Both the position numbers and the translations under genes were made by a program. Positions 19,966-31,127 of a stretch of 64,000 bases of DNA are shown here, piece after piece. The stretch spans positions 35,897 to 99,896 of the forward strand of contig WION01000203.1 in the NCBI GenBank assembly GCA_015039365.1. The letters run 5' to 3'. Each line of letters starts with the position of its first letter. The stretch's first letter is position 1. The stretch is from Amanita rubescens. Its lineage: Eukaryota; Basidiomycota; Agaricomycetes; Agaricales; Amanitaceae. The notes under the pieces are model-generated. The model saw only the letters and a list, made by a program, of their open reading frames with translations, was not told the DNA's origin and made no database searches.

Positions 19966-21252
19966 ATGGCATCCCTTAACGCATGGCGTCAAGTTCATCT
20001 CAATCGTCAAGGGATGAATAATGTGCATCGACTCTTTGGGATTGCGCCTGCAATTTATCAAGAATTTTCGAAGCGCTTTGCTGCTGCCGAGCTTGCATGG
20101 TTTGTTGGTGGAGCATCTAATGATGGGTTACACTTACAGTTACGTGATTTTCCCTCAATTCTATGAATTACTAACGCTTTATTAGGGTTGCTCCGGACGG
20201 TCTTCACCCACTATTCACGGAAGTTCACGGAAATTCCTATGATGCAGAAACCCGTGTAGCGCTGTTAGATTTACTTTTTGACGTTGTAAGTTATTTATCT
20301 GTTACAATAGATGATCTCTAATTTATGTCAGGCCACTGTACTTGATCGTGCGTATGGTGGGAGTACTATGGTTATCCAATTGCATGGTACCATGCGTCCG
20401 AATGCGCCTATCCTCCCTGCATATATGAAGACTAGTGTTTACATGCCCCCAGTCATTGTTCGCGACGTTCCACTTTGGGAGCATTCACGTCTCATTCATA
20501 TAACTCAGGAGTTTCTTGAGGTAATCGGAACACGGGCGGTTACGCGTTTTCAGGATGCTCTTCGGCACCGTGCATGGAGGTACCGTCAACCATCAGAAAC
20601 AGTAGCTAGGGTCAACCCTCGTCAAAACACTCTTCCCACACCTGTGGGAGGCTCAGCGTGTTATGTCATTCACGGACATCCAGTTGCCGAGACGTCTAGT
20701 AGTGTGGACAATAATGTATCCCCTCCCCCCGATCATTCGATAACCACGCTCCAAGCAGAAAATACCGAGTTACGTACTCGCCTTACAGCAGCGATCGATG
20801 AGATTACTCTTCTCAAGTTGCGGATCCAGGACCTTGAATGTCAAGTCCAGGGACACGCTACCAATACTCGGAGTTTTGCGCACACTTTAACACGCCCAGT
20901 CTCAATGCCGCACACTACGCTATCCTCCCATCAGCGTCCTAGCGCTGTGCCGCACACTACGCTATCCTCCCATCAGCATCCTAGCACTGTGCCGCGCACT
21001 ATGCTATCCTCTCATCAGCGTCCTAGCACTGTGCTGGATGATGATCAACTGCCCATGTATTCGGCCGCTCCACTCTCTTTTGAGGATGTTGTAGAGAGGA
21101 ATGGCCTTGATTCTTCTGTTGACACCATTGTCCAGATTGCTGAGTTTTTCCCAGATGAAAATTGGAAATGTGCACTTGATGCCATTGGTATTGATCAGAA
21201 TGCCATTCTGGAATTGGTTAATACGATGCAGGGAATGCGTGTCAGTGATTAA
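19966..21252 (+). CDS. KDZ-element accessory protein 1, unknown function
   Basis: Exons are 19966-20126, 20186-20285 and 20332-21252, joined in frame by canonical introns of 59 and 46 nt, giving about 393 aa. The N-terminal half has no recognised domain (VAPDGLHPLFTEVHG; MVIQLHGTM). A coiled coil follows (TTLQAENTELRTRLTAAIDE), then three tandem copies of a 14-16-residue repeat ending HQRPS(A/T)V, and an acidic C-terminal helix. It is transcribed away from the left repeat. Its location inside a complete element suggests a role in transposition or host interaction, but nothing in the sequence names it. Confidence 0.7.
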
Positions 21253-21376
21253 CTAGTCTTCGTTGAAGTGATGGATTTCGGTAATTAACTAGTCTTGACT
21301 TGAAGTGATGGATTTCGGTAATTAACTATAGTCTTGACTTGAAGTGATGGATTTCGGTAATTAACTAGTCTTGACA
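21250..21376 (+). repeat. Tandem repeat, about 40 bp x 3
   Basis: The unit GAAGTGATGGATTTCGGTAA followed by TTAACTAGTCTTGAC recurs three times directly after the stop codon of accessory protein 1, inside the KDZ element. Confidence 0.85.
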
Positions 21377-21470
21377 TGGATGTAATGCTATGTTATAGAG
21401 TTGATTCTTCAGTGAAGATGTGGGTGAACACACATTAACTTAGTATAAAGGCAATTGGGCAATAGAGTGA

Positions 21471-22893
21471 ATGGCAATGCCTTTAGGTGCCAGTGCCATC
21501 TGTCCTCGACAGAGGACCAGCAAACCTAGGCCCTATATCCCTGTCCCTCCTGAACAGCGTGCCCAGCGAAGGGAGACCAATCGCGAGCGCAGGGAAGAAG
21601 TTAATGCCGCCATCATTGCGTGGGAAACATATACACTATCAAAGGCCGAGGAACTCGCCGAGCGATTTAAGCGACGGCCACGGTACTTCTTAGACCTCTT
21701 CTATCAGTCAACCTCCCGTCTGGCCTCCCGTCATGAGAAAGCGAATGGCTTCAACTTGTACAAGCGCAAGAGAATTGCAGAAATGCGTGAACGTACGTCG
21801 CCATTTGACAGATGTTGATTTGACTTACTAATGCACAATACAGTTGGCATAACCGCTAATCTCATTGAAATCCAACCAACGCTTGTCCAAGAATGGAATG
21901 CCATGACTCCCGAGCAGAAAACCCAGATAGTTGAAGAGGAAGAGGAGGAATGGAATGCACCAGTTATCAAGCGTCCCTCAGCCCGCAGTCGAATCTTAGA
22001 TGTTACAAATGTTAAGCGGAACATGCAAGCCCTGGTACAGTCTTACGTTGCTGCTCCTACCTGCAGCATGCAGTTATTTACTGGATATCATAGTTATCGT
22101 CATTGAAAATGCGTGTCGGCATTGAAGGCTTCTTTTGCATTGTTCGTAATACAACGGAGTTCAACATGGCACCAACGTGGTTTTTCACTTCAGCCGAGCT
22201 GGAGGCATACATGGATATTGCAGTGCGTAGAAAATGGGATGCAACGGAGATTGGAAGTCGACTTGAGGCGTTCGCCATCGCTGGCTGTGATGCTACGAGT
22301 ATGTGGTCCAATCTTCTATAAGCCTGTACTAAATGTTGCCTAGACTTTTGCAAGACATCGAAGGAGAAGGCTGATGCGCTCAAGCGAGAGATACGCCAGC
22401 TGTTGAATGCAAACCTCGGTCAGTGTATCATCAAAGTATTTTTTAAATTGCTGACGGCCTTACAGCTCAAATTACGGGTGATTCTACCACCACGATGCAA
22501 TATGTTCGATATGAAGAAGAAATTATTCATAAGCGAGGCGTCGAACTTGTTGGCTGGACATATGACAAGATTGTTAATCCGAGTCAAATGAGTTCGGCGC
22601 TTGAGCCGCTTTCTAAGCTTCGTAATGCGATAAAAGAAGGACGATGCAAATTTGTACGGCTCACCCAGCAGGAGATCAAGGAGAGAATTGCCGCCTATGA
22701 CAATAGGATTGAGAAGGGGGAAATGCAGGCACGGAAGCGCAAAACTCGCAAAGATAAAGGCAAAAGACGCAACGTACCTCAGGCTTCATTATCAGATGAG
22801 GACGACAGCGATGGCGAAGAAGGTCGGCCGTCAAAGAGGCGACAGTTAGGCACTGGCGATGATGACTCTGACGCAAGTCCGTTAGAGTCGTAA
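21471..22893 (+). CDS. KDZ-element accessory protein 2, HMG-like hypothetical protein
   Basis: Five exons: 21471-21792, 21844-22034, 22094-22298, 22344-22418 and 22466-22893; all introns are canonical and the frame is continuous. A basic N-terminus leads into a helical region (NGFNLYKRKRIAEMRE ... EWNAMTPEQK) that resembles HMG-box folds by pattern. Next come VGIEGFFCIVRNT and EAFAIAGCD, and a C-terminal part with VELVGWTYDKIVNPSQMS ending in a Lys/Arg- and Asp/Glu-rich tail. From memory this matches a hypothetical family present in many copies in Agaricomycete genomes. Its place inside a KDZ element with intact ends would explain that copy number. A DNA-binding or transposition role is inferred. 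Confidence 0.7.
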
Positions 22894-23091
22894 TATGTTG
22901 ATACTTAATAGATATTAGACGCTCGCTTAATGAACCGCACTCCTTTCATGTTAGTACAATATACCTGCAGCAATCTAATGGTTTACATTGATTATGAAGT
23001 GTGTGCTGAGACTCGGACTCTGAGTTCGGACAGTTATGAACTCGACAAGTTGTATTGCTTAATATATACAAGGCAGCGTACAATTCACTAG

Positions 23092-26000
23092 CTAGTATTC
23101 GATGAGGCTTTCAATCAATTGATCACATAGAGAACTATCAACCACATCACGATCAACAAGAAAATCACCAATGCTGCTGTCGATCTCTTGAAGAGTACCG
23201 TTTGAGGAGAGCCATGGTGGTTGTATTAAAGTTTCACCACGAATCGAGCGGGTGGTATGCTGACCTACTTGTAACGTTCCTACAAGAAATTATTAGTTGG
23301 CTGATGGCGTAAACATATCAACACCTACCTGAGAACCCGGATAACTTTGATAGCTGTATTAAGCGTTTGACAAGCTGTTGCGAAATCTTGTCACAATATT
23401 GAGACCTCTCTACTAGCTCGCTCCTGAGTAGCGGGTCTACAGTATCATCACCAGACTTCATTGCTATCTGATAGTTTTCGTATTCATCGCGCATGAATGT
23501 AATCAAGCGCTTAATCTCTACATTAAGTCTATCAATCTCTTCTCGGGCGCGTTTAATCTTGAGATGGAGTCGTATTGCCTCACGAACATCATGCTTTGCC
23601 CATGGCTTATCATTTGTCCTTTGACGTGTGTCTTTGAGAAGATCAAATTCAGCTAAGTCAGCCATACGCATTACGCTTGCCCACGTCAGAGGTTCACGTG
23701 GAGGGTTGAGCTGGGAAGCGGTTGTATTGTACGCTTGAAGTGCAGTGCCAACAGCTCCAGCACGATTTTTAAGGCCTTCCCCTATTTTGGTACGCAACGC
23801 ATATCCTGTGACATATCTTTCGTTAGATGAGAGACTTGGCTAGATAAAGTTATGCCGCACCGACCCGAGCCATACCAAGCTTCGCCGTTTCTTGTGAACG
23901 CTGGATAACCAGCCTCTCCAACCCATCAACCGCCTTCAGATACTTTTGCTCCGACAATAATTTGCTCGCTTCTTTATACTTGGAACTGTCTGGTGTCCAA
24001 CGAACTTCAATGAGGTGCATATCCTCATATTGCAGGATGCTATCGCTGATGACTTGGAATCGATCAGATGTGGTGCGATACCGTGTTATGATGCGTGATA
24101 CTTCTGGTGACTTTTCATGAGAATTGCCATGGATACGGTGGAGATTCTTCTCATATTCGGCCTTTGCATTTTTGGCGTCGTCCCTATCAATTCATCACGT
24201 TACTGTCTTCAGGCACATTTTGACGTATGACATACGTTGCCTTCTCCAATTTTTTCAGGAGTACTAAGTATTCGGCTGCCATATTCACTTCGGGGCGCTC
24301 CTTCTTCAAGGACTTCAAGTATTCTCGCTCTTCACAAATATATTTCTCGTAGTCAGACGAGGTAGTTTTTAACCGAGTCTCCAGCAGCCTCAGCTCCACC
24401 GTTGATGAGGTAATAGTTTCCAAGGCTTGACGATAGTTTTGATATATGAAATCGGCTGTGAAATATGTGAGAATTCATAGAATCAAGCGTGGAATGGCAG
24501 GATTACAAACCTGAATTCACATGCTTGTCAATATCGTGATGAAAAATGAACTCATTTATTTCTTGATGGCGGTGATATGGGGTCGCAAACCGGGTGACTG
24601 TTGCAAGCTCATTTGATTTTGAAAAAGTCCGTTCACATTCCTCAAAGTCTTCCAGACCAACACCATCAGTATATAATGGATGCCAACCAAGTTGGCAGCC
24701 ACGATTATGCGCATAACCATGGAAGCTTGGCACTACGCCCACTAGTCCCGCATCACGAGCCTTAACACCAATGGAGCTACGGGCTAATGTAACATTAAAT
24801 GCACACATGATGTCATAGCCGAAAGCAATACGTGGCCCATATGTATCGATTAGATGGTCAGTTATCGCCAAGGGGTACTTCATCCTAAAAAAAATTCTGT
24901 TACATACTCTGAGAGATAGCGTGTGAAGACAAACTTACAGCTCACCACTCCGAATCATGTCGCATATTGATAATATATGGCCGTGCCGGCATACAGCCAG
25001 AAAGATACCGGAAACCAAAAACAATGCAAACATTTTCTTTCTCGCATCTGGCCCTGCATTCTTCCACCTTTCAATGCAGACTGGTAAGTCAGAGCGCGGC
25101 TCGTCAGATTCCGTAACAGCTTTCAACCAGTCCTCATCCGTATCATTTTCACCTGCCGGCCGACTAGCCTTTGTCACTCCATCATCTATAAACTTGTCAA
25201 CATCAACAGTGCTTATCCATCGCGGTGACAACGACTGCCGATTATCTGCTCGAGGCTGCCCTGCACGGATTGATTCATCCACAAGTTTAAGCGAGTTATT
25301 TCCATCCATGGCAGCCATCATTGAATACATTAACGAAGGTTCATCCTTCACCTTGTACATGCACGGAGGACATGTAGCCGTTTTCAGATAAGTCAACGGG
25401 GACCTCTCAAGCGCATGCTCCACCCGCTTATCAACAGCAGATGTTATCTCAAGGTAACAATCATAGGCACATCTGAATTGCTCAGCTAAGTGTGGCTGTG
25501 GAATATTCTGACGAAGATACATTAGTCGGTCATTGAAAGAACGTGTCTGACTTACATGATGTACATTGTTCAGCGCACGCGTGAAACTTTCAATACCCAG
25601 GCGGGGGCAGACGCGATGTAACTGACGGTATATGTCAAAAACACTGAATGCAAACGCTAACGAAGGCTGGTCCGGGCTAGCTCCAAGATACCCATATCTA
25701 ACGAGTGTTTCATTGATGTACTTTACTCCCGGCACATGGATGAAGTGGATTAAGCGACATTCTGGAATAAATTAGCATGTGTAACATTACGAGTGAAAAG
25801 GAACACACCCGTCATCGTCAACGTGTTAAGAGGCCAAGCTGATGTTGCTGATGGTGTAACCGGTTGTAAGGAGGCGCCGTGCTTCCACACTAGATATGCA
25901 TCGACAAGGGTTGATAACTGTCCCTGCCACGCATCAACCTGACGTTGAACACGATCATTACGTGTGCGATAATCCCCAATTTTCCTGATTTTCCCATCAA

Positions 26001-26386
26001 GATATCGCATGCAATACTAGAATGGCAACTTACTGCTTCCCCATCTCTGTAATTATCTCGTCCATGAGAAAGTCATGTCCAGCATGACTATGACCCTCTC
26101 CTTCCTCGCCTGGCGGTAAAGTCATAAATGCGTTGTAATCATCGCTCTCCGCGACACCACTACTCAGCAATTCAGCACGAGTATTATAATCAAGTGCTGA
26201 AATGATCAAGTTAACATTTGTCGTTGAGAACGACAACAACTTACTTGATAGAAGAGTTGCTCTCGTCGCCTTCTCCTTCTCAAGCTGAGCGCGAGTCTTG
26301 TTTAACTTAACGAGTGAAGAACGATATGTTGGATGTCCAGGACGACCGGATTCAATTCTTACTGCCTTTGCGAGCCGTTTCGACAT
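23092..26386 (-). CDS. KDZ-superfamily transposase
   Basis: About nine exons on the minus strand, start at 26386 (MSKRLAKAV), stop at 23092. The frame stays open through every junction I traced. The order is: a basic N-terminus; KIGDYRTRND and LVDAYLVWKHGA; a central block with TCPPCMYKV, MAAMDGNNSLK and GIFLAVCRHGHIL; then GYDIMCAFNV, VPSFHGYAHNRGCQ and EECERTFSKSNEL; then a long coiled-coil C-terminus. These blocks are diagnostic of KDZ transposases. The Asp of MDGN, the Asp of GYDI and the Glu of EECER are plausible RNase H-fold catalytic residues (inference). It excises and reinserts the element. Two frame-neutral introns had to be chosen by homology, so small edge errors are possible. 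Confidence 0.88.
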
Positions 26387-26483
26387 GATGGGATTTGAAA
26401 ATAGTATGTGGGTGAAGGGAGGAAGGAAAGGGAATAGAGCAACGGGAATTGCCCACACCGTTTAAATATGAATGATCTGGCCA

Positions 26484-27352
26484 TGTCGTAAGTGAAAATT
26501 TCAGCCAAAGTGCCAAGAGTCGTACGTACCAAACAAGTGGAGCGCTAGCGGTAGCACGCGCTAAGCGAGATTGATGATGACAATGAGTTATTGCTGGCAA
26601 TCCCAAAATAAATCATGTTTTCCCATCGTCGGCATAAGTTCCGTTGTCGTCGTTGTCGTTAACATCGACGCCTGTGACTGAGGCAGCTGACTACCATCAT
26701 GATCGGGACCGGCGATACGAACACCCTGTCTTCGCTTCCTCTAGATAATGGTAGTCAGAAACAAATATAGGAAAGTCGTTCGTCACGTACTCAAACATTT
26801 CTGTAGTAAGAGTGGATGTGGAATGGCTGCCGCCGCCGCCGCAAGCAAGGGATATGTCGACAGTGGCAGGGATACAAGGGCGCAGTGAGGGGGCGAAGAT
26901 AGCGGTAGCCGTGGAGGGGACAAAGCAGCGTCAGAGTCGTATGCGTCAGGGAGGTGGGGAATGAACAGAACGAGGCAAGGGGTAGCTTATATCTGTCAAT
27001 GGGCGCTGATGGTGAGAAACGTTGAAATTTTTGCCGAGGAAACCATGAGGGCATCGGATCATTTGAGCACGACAGTGAGAACAATGCGGAAGACATAGGA
27101 AGTGCGGGAGAGCGTAGCGAGCAGAATGCTAGCTAGTTTAGGAATGATGACGGAACTGTCGGAACGTTGCGTGTGAGGCGTTGCCGATGACGAGCAAAGG
27201 AAATGGGTGTGAAGAGCTCTTCGAACAAGTCGAAGAGCTCCAGAGAGATATATCAGAGGGTAAGGGAATGTGGTGGAACGCTGGCAAAGCGGTAGGCGTG
27301 ACGTTACGGATCCTGCCCACTAGTTTGTCGTCACAGCTGGGTAGATCAGGTG
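26484..27352 (-). repeat. Right terminal inverted repeat of the KDZ element
   Basis: Reverse complement of 18860-19728, ending CAGGTG before the target duplication. Confidence 0.92.
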
Positions 27353-27360
27353 GTCTCTCC
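27353..27360. repeat. 8-bp target site duplication (right) of the KDZ element
   Basis: GTCTCTCC, identical to 18852-18859. Confidence 0.9.
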
Positions 27361-27732
27361 AGTGTCTCTCCTTATAAGATTACAATCCATTCGTTTTTTG
27401 ATCTACAGCGGCCTCGTCCGAACATGCCAAGTTCACTCCTCGTAATACTTTGCATGCATGAAGCAGCTATTTCGATCATACCCCTTGTAGCTGAGATTCG
27501 CCATTCAGAGGCAGCTTCTAACCGCCCTGGCCCTTTCGTTGCGTAGAATCCGTCTAACGATAACACGATTCTCGTATACATTCACGCTGATTGTCATCCG
27601 CTCGTCATCACGAGCTCCTATGCTCTCTGAGAGAACCTTCGCAATTGCATGGCATGTCACGTGAACGGGTTTCTCGGTAACTTCCGTTTGCACCCGTCGG
27701 CGCGGACGTGAATACACGCGAATACCAACCCC
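27361..27732. other. Promoter region of the MIC26-like gene
   Basis: Unique sequence between the KDZ insertion and the MIC26-like start codon. Minus-strand open frames here have no recognisable features and overlap the MIC26-like first exon. Confidence 0.45.
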
Positions 27733-28636
27733 ATGTTTAGGGCGTTCCCAAAGGTTTGTGAGCCGCCTCAATGATGAATAGAAGTAGCTGAAAACCAAGA
27801 CATCATAGCCGCGCGCAGGAAGGGCGCTCGCTTCTGCGTCCACGTTGGCGGTTGCAGCTGCCGGCGTGACGCTCTCTTCCGATCCTCAAACGACACAAAA
27901 GGTACCTGGACTTGCTCTTCTCTCCGATTTTCCTTGCTCAAAGCAATCTTTTCGTCTCCCAGTTATCGATATACCCTCAACCCGAGTCTGAGACTATTCT
28001 TCTTGACACACCGTCACCTCTAGAACACCAGATCGGCCAAGCAAGGAGAAAAATTACCGAAACCATTAGACAAGTGAGGGATGAAGGTCAAGGGATAGTC
28101 AACAAGTGGATTGGAGTCGAACAGGCCGTCGAAAGTGCGTCATATATGCATACCCCGTTTCGACCAACTAATGTTTTTATTTTTTATTTTTTACAGAACG
28201 TGTCAAGTCCATCGTATCGCCCAAAGAACAAATTACAGCAGGACTGCTCTACACTGGTATCGCTACCCTCACGGGATCCATCATCGCCCGAAACCGGTCT
28301 TACCTCGCCCGGTTAACGTTGCCTGGCGCCCTTTTCTTCGTATCTCTAAACCACTTTTTACCGGAAACGACTGGAAATTTATCTAGCTATGTTGGTTCGG
28401 TGGAGGAACGGTATTTCCCGAAAGTGGCTGAGAAACATGCGATTGCGAATGCACATGCGAGAATGACGTGGGAGCGTGTGAAGGAGAGTACGAGAGATGG
28501 AAGGGAGTGGGTTGGGAGGAATGTGGATTGGAGTGTGAAAAAGGTGCAGGAAGTGACGGGGTTGAAGGTACGAGATGTGGTTGGGGGTCGTAAGGAGGGA
28601 GAGGGTACAGACGAGGTCAAAAAAGCGGACTCTTAG
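27733..28636 (+). CDS. MICOS complex subunit, MIC26/MIC27 (apolipoprotein O) family
   Basis: Four exons: a 21-nt first exon 27733-27753 (MFRAFPK), 27809-27901, 27963-28134 and 28197-28636. The first two give an Arg/Ala-rich mitochondrial targeting sequence. Next is LSIYPQPESE, then a helical region (VRDEGQGIVNKWIGVEQAVE), KRVKSIVSPKEQITAGLLYTG, and a membrane-associated hydrophobic stretch with LTLPGALFFVSLNHFLPET, all characteristic of the ApoO family. The C-terminal helix is charged. The protein sits in the mitochondrial inner membrane and helps to shape crista junctions. The KDZ element lies about 370 bp upstream, within reach of its promoter. Confidence 0.85.
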
Positions 28637-28704
28637 ATTGTTATTATATAAAATATAATCGTAGACTGCGATGACGTAGCGTCATTTCACTCTCATACTC
28701 AACC

Positions 28705-29313
28705 ATGTTCTCTTCATTTTTAAAAAGAATCGCAAGTTTTTTCCTTTTCATCTCTGATTCTCCGTTAATACTGCTTCCTTTCTAGCCTGAAATATCCATC
28801 TTGTAAGGAACCGTTGTTTCATTCAACACACCATCGAACCTGACTAACATTCGTCCAAGCCACAACCCCGTCTCCCCTGCTTCCTCCAAAGCCGTTTCAC
28901 TCCTCCGCGCAGCCGTCAGCGGTCCCTACCCGCCCACATCAACATCTAATCCACCTCTCTCCGTCAACCTCCAAGTCGTCGAATCCCCACCAACACCCGA
29001 CCAGCTCAAAACCATCCTATCTTACCTCTCCCCAGGCTCCCAGACACTCAAACCTGCATCAATGACGTTCCTCACTGCCCACCCCTCTGCTCCGTCTATC
29101 ACAGAACGTCCGGATAACGTTCATGATATTGTGGAGTTGGCAAGGTCGAATCCAAATGCGTTCAAGTGGCCGATCGTAGTGGATTGGGATGCTGGACGAG
29201 CGTGTGTGGGTGATTTGGATTGTGTGAAAGGGATGTTGGAGAGGTTGAGGAAGAAGAGGGACGGAGAGGAAGTGGAAGATGATATTGAGAGGCCAAAAGG
29301 GTGGTTTTTTTGA
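28705..29313 (+). CDS. FMP46: FMP46-like mitochondrial thioredoxin-fold protein
   Basis: Two exons are proposed, 28705-28735 and 28808-29313. The second exon is secure: it starts after an in-frame stop, so an upstream exon is needed, and the short MFSSFLKRIA exon joins in frame, although its donor (GTTTTT) is weak. The product is about 180 aa. The C-terminal part with FKWPIVVDWDAGRACVGD matches the Fmp46/DUF1687 redox-protein family. Family members are mitochondrial with a thioredoxin-like fold and an uncertain physiological role. It is co-directional with the MIC26-like gene, about 70 bp away. Confidence 0.65.
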
Positions 29314-29411
29314 TTCGCCATTTACATACTATGATCTATTGTATTTTTACTAGTGCAGGAGTAATCGATATTTGAATATACAATGACGGTGGTATCTCCA
29401 TGAACCGCGCA

Positions 29412-30199
29412 CTAGTCAACAGTGTCGTAGCTGTCACTTCCCTTTTTGCGCTTTTTTTCCATGGCTTCCATAGCGGCTACAATATCCTTCGCTCCCTTCA
29501 TGCTCGCCGTTCCTTCAAGGGTATTGTGGATCAGCACCAGACGGTCTTCGAGAATCTTTTTGAGGTCTAAGGCCATCTGCAGAACCTGCTCTATGTCAGA
29601 CTTGACCTTGAGAAGCGTCATGATTTCATGCGCGGCTTCGCACCCCTCCTTTGCGATCCCGTGAACCTTTTCCAGCGTGTCTGGACTGAACTGGCCAGAT
29701 TCCAGGCCCTGAATGAAAAAAGAATAAAACTCGACGACCCTCTTCCCGTCACTCTCCTCCATCCCTGCACAAAGGAGGACACAAAAGTGCATCATTGCCC
29801 CGCGCGGTGTCGATAAATCCGCAGGCGGTATGATGGGAGTGGATTGTAGCATACGAATGACGAAGACCAACGCCGTGAATATTTCGTCAACCTCTTCCAG
29901 GTATGTGTACCCAAAATAGGCGAACAAGACAAAACACACTAGTACCTAGAGTTGTAAATAAAACATTCAACTTTTTTTTTAAAAAAAGAGAAGTCACCGA
30001 ATAGTCCCCCCTTCCATTTGGATCTTGGAACGCCATCCTTCCGGTACAACATCTTGCCAACGAGCGAATTGTCAGGTCGCGCGGAGAAAGATGGGGTGTG
30101 GTAGGAGGCCCTAAGTGGTCCTCGTGCGACTGCGATGTGACGACATGTAGGAAGCTTGCTTAGACGGCGAAAAGAGAGACGGGCGCTCTGAGTGAGCAT
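29412..30199 (-). CDS. Mitochondrial membrane protein of unknown function
   Basis: Two exons on the minus strand, joined by an intron at about 29946-29998 (G/GTGACT ... GTACTAG/TG; the upstream TAG acceptor does not fit the frame). The start at 30199 gives an Arg/Ser-rich presequence (MLTQSARLSFRRLSK). Next is a conserved-looking KGGLF motif, one transmembrane helix (VCFVLFAYFGYTYL) and a helical C-terminal domain of about 150 residues with a basic end. An in-frame ATG at 30271 would add 24 residues in front. I do not recognise the family. The import signal and single helix suggest the inner membrane. Confidence 0.65.
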
Positions 30200-30271
30200 G
30201 ACGGGAGACGTATGTTGGTGTCTGTTAACAAGTGCCTGCTTGGACAAATACGGCACAATAATCTGCACCAC

Positions 30272-31100
30272 GTGTCAATGTTGTACATCCTACCATCGAT
30301 CAATGCTAATTCACCGCGTCAGGCTTTTCCTTATTTATACGACTCAAGTACTCATCAACTCATTTTATTTTCTTTACACGGTCGTAAAAGGTACGACCAG
30401 GATAGTCCGTGGTCTTCGGCTAAGGTGTTTAGAAGGTCGTCGTTTCGCTGACACAGTGACAGTAGAATCTTCTTTTCGAGGCTGTTTGCCGATGCCCTGT
30501 GGTCTGGAGAGATCCGAGCAGACTCGTTTAAATTGGTGTTATAATGCAAACTCACAGCCTCCGCTTAAGGCGCCATTCGGGAACCGGTCCGAACGGGCGA
30601 TCAGTGGTTATTATGCTCGGAGATGGGTGCGTGCGCACTGTGGTTGTGATGGGAATCATGATGTTACTCGCAGTAGGTCAATTCAAACTCAGTTAGCACC
30701 GCCTTTTTAACTACTTATCTGACGTAAGGGTGGCCATCAGTGGACGGGACGATCATTGCATATGTTTCCTTGGTCGCTTAATCGCGGTCCCTCCATGCTT
30801 ATTAGACGGGTCTGAAATCCCTCCTGCACGAACCCTTACCTGCAAACGGACCTTAGGAGTCATTTCCTCCTACCATCATCTTCGCAACGTCTACCGCAAT
30901 GTCAGTTATCCCACCATTCCTCGTGGTCCGTCTCTCCAATCCTCCTCGGATTCTAACGCGTCTGACTTTCGCCAGGACCCCATGTCTACTGTTGACTGGG
31001 CGGTCGGTTACACCACAACTGCCATGTCTCCGCTCCCAGTGCGTCTCCTCTAGCAGTTGTTCCTTAAGCGCATCTAACTTAGTACGTAAGGATGACGACC
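30272..31100. other. Unassigned region with dispersed repeat fragments
   Basis: Contains two short repeats shared with 40-46 kb: GATGCCCTGTGGTCTGGAGA (30491-30510) and GCGCCATTCGGGAACCGGTC (30570-30589). An open frame from 30899 may be a 5' exon of the following kinase gene or a separate transcript; this could not be decided. Confidence 0.4.
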
Positions 31101-31127
31101 TAGATATCGAGTTCTATCAGGACTTAG

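Larger units (their letters stand above)
18860..27352. mobile_element. Complete KDZ-superfamily DNA transposon
   Basis: An 8493-bp element bounded by 869-bp terminal inverted repeats that begin CACCTGATCTACCC, and flanked by an exact 8-bp target duplication GTCTCTCC. It carries a KDZ-type transposase on the minus strand and two plus-strand genes. The KDZ (Kyakuja-Dileera-Zisupton) superfamily is known to be expanded in basidiomycetes, and 8-bp duplications are reported for Zisupton. Nearly identical repeats, an exact target duplication and open gene frames indicate a recent, possibly active copy. It lies between a coiled-coil gene and the MIC26-like gene. Confidence 0.9.

Noticed and set aside
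19966..22893. TET/JBP dioxygenase as KDZ cargo
   Set aside because: KDZ elements in mushrooms can be linked to TET/JBP genes, but neither accessory protein shows the HxD...H iron-binding pattern in that context.
25510..25570. KDZ transposase reading continuously through VSQTRSFNDR
   Set aside because: This 51-nt stretch has GT-AG ends and interrupts a conserved block; it is more likely an intron without a stop.
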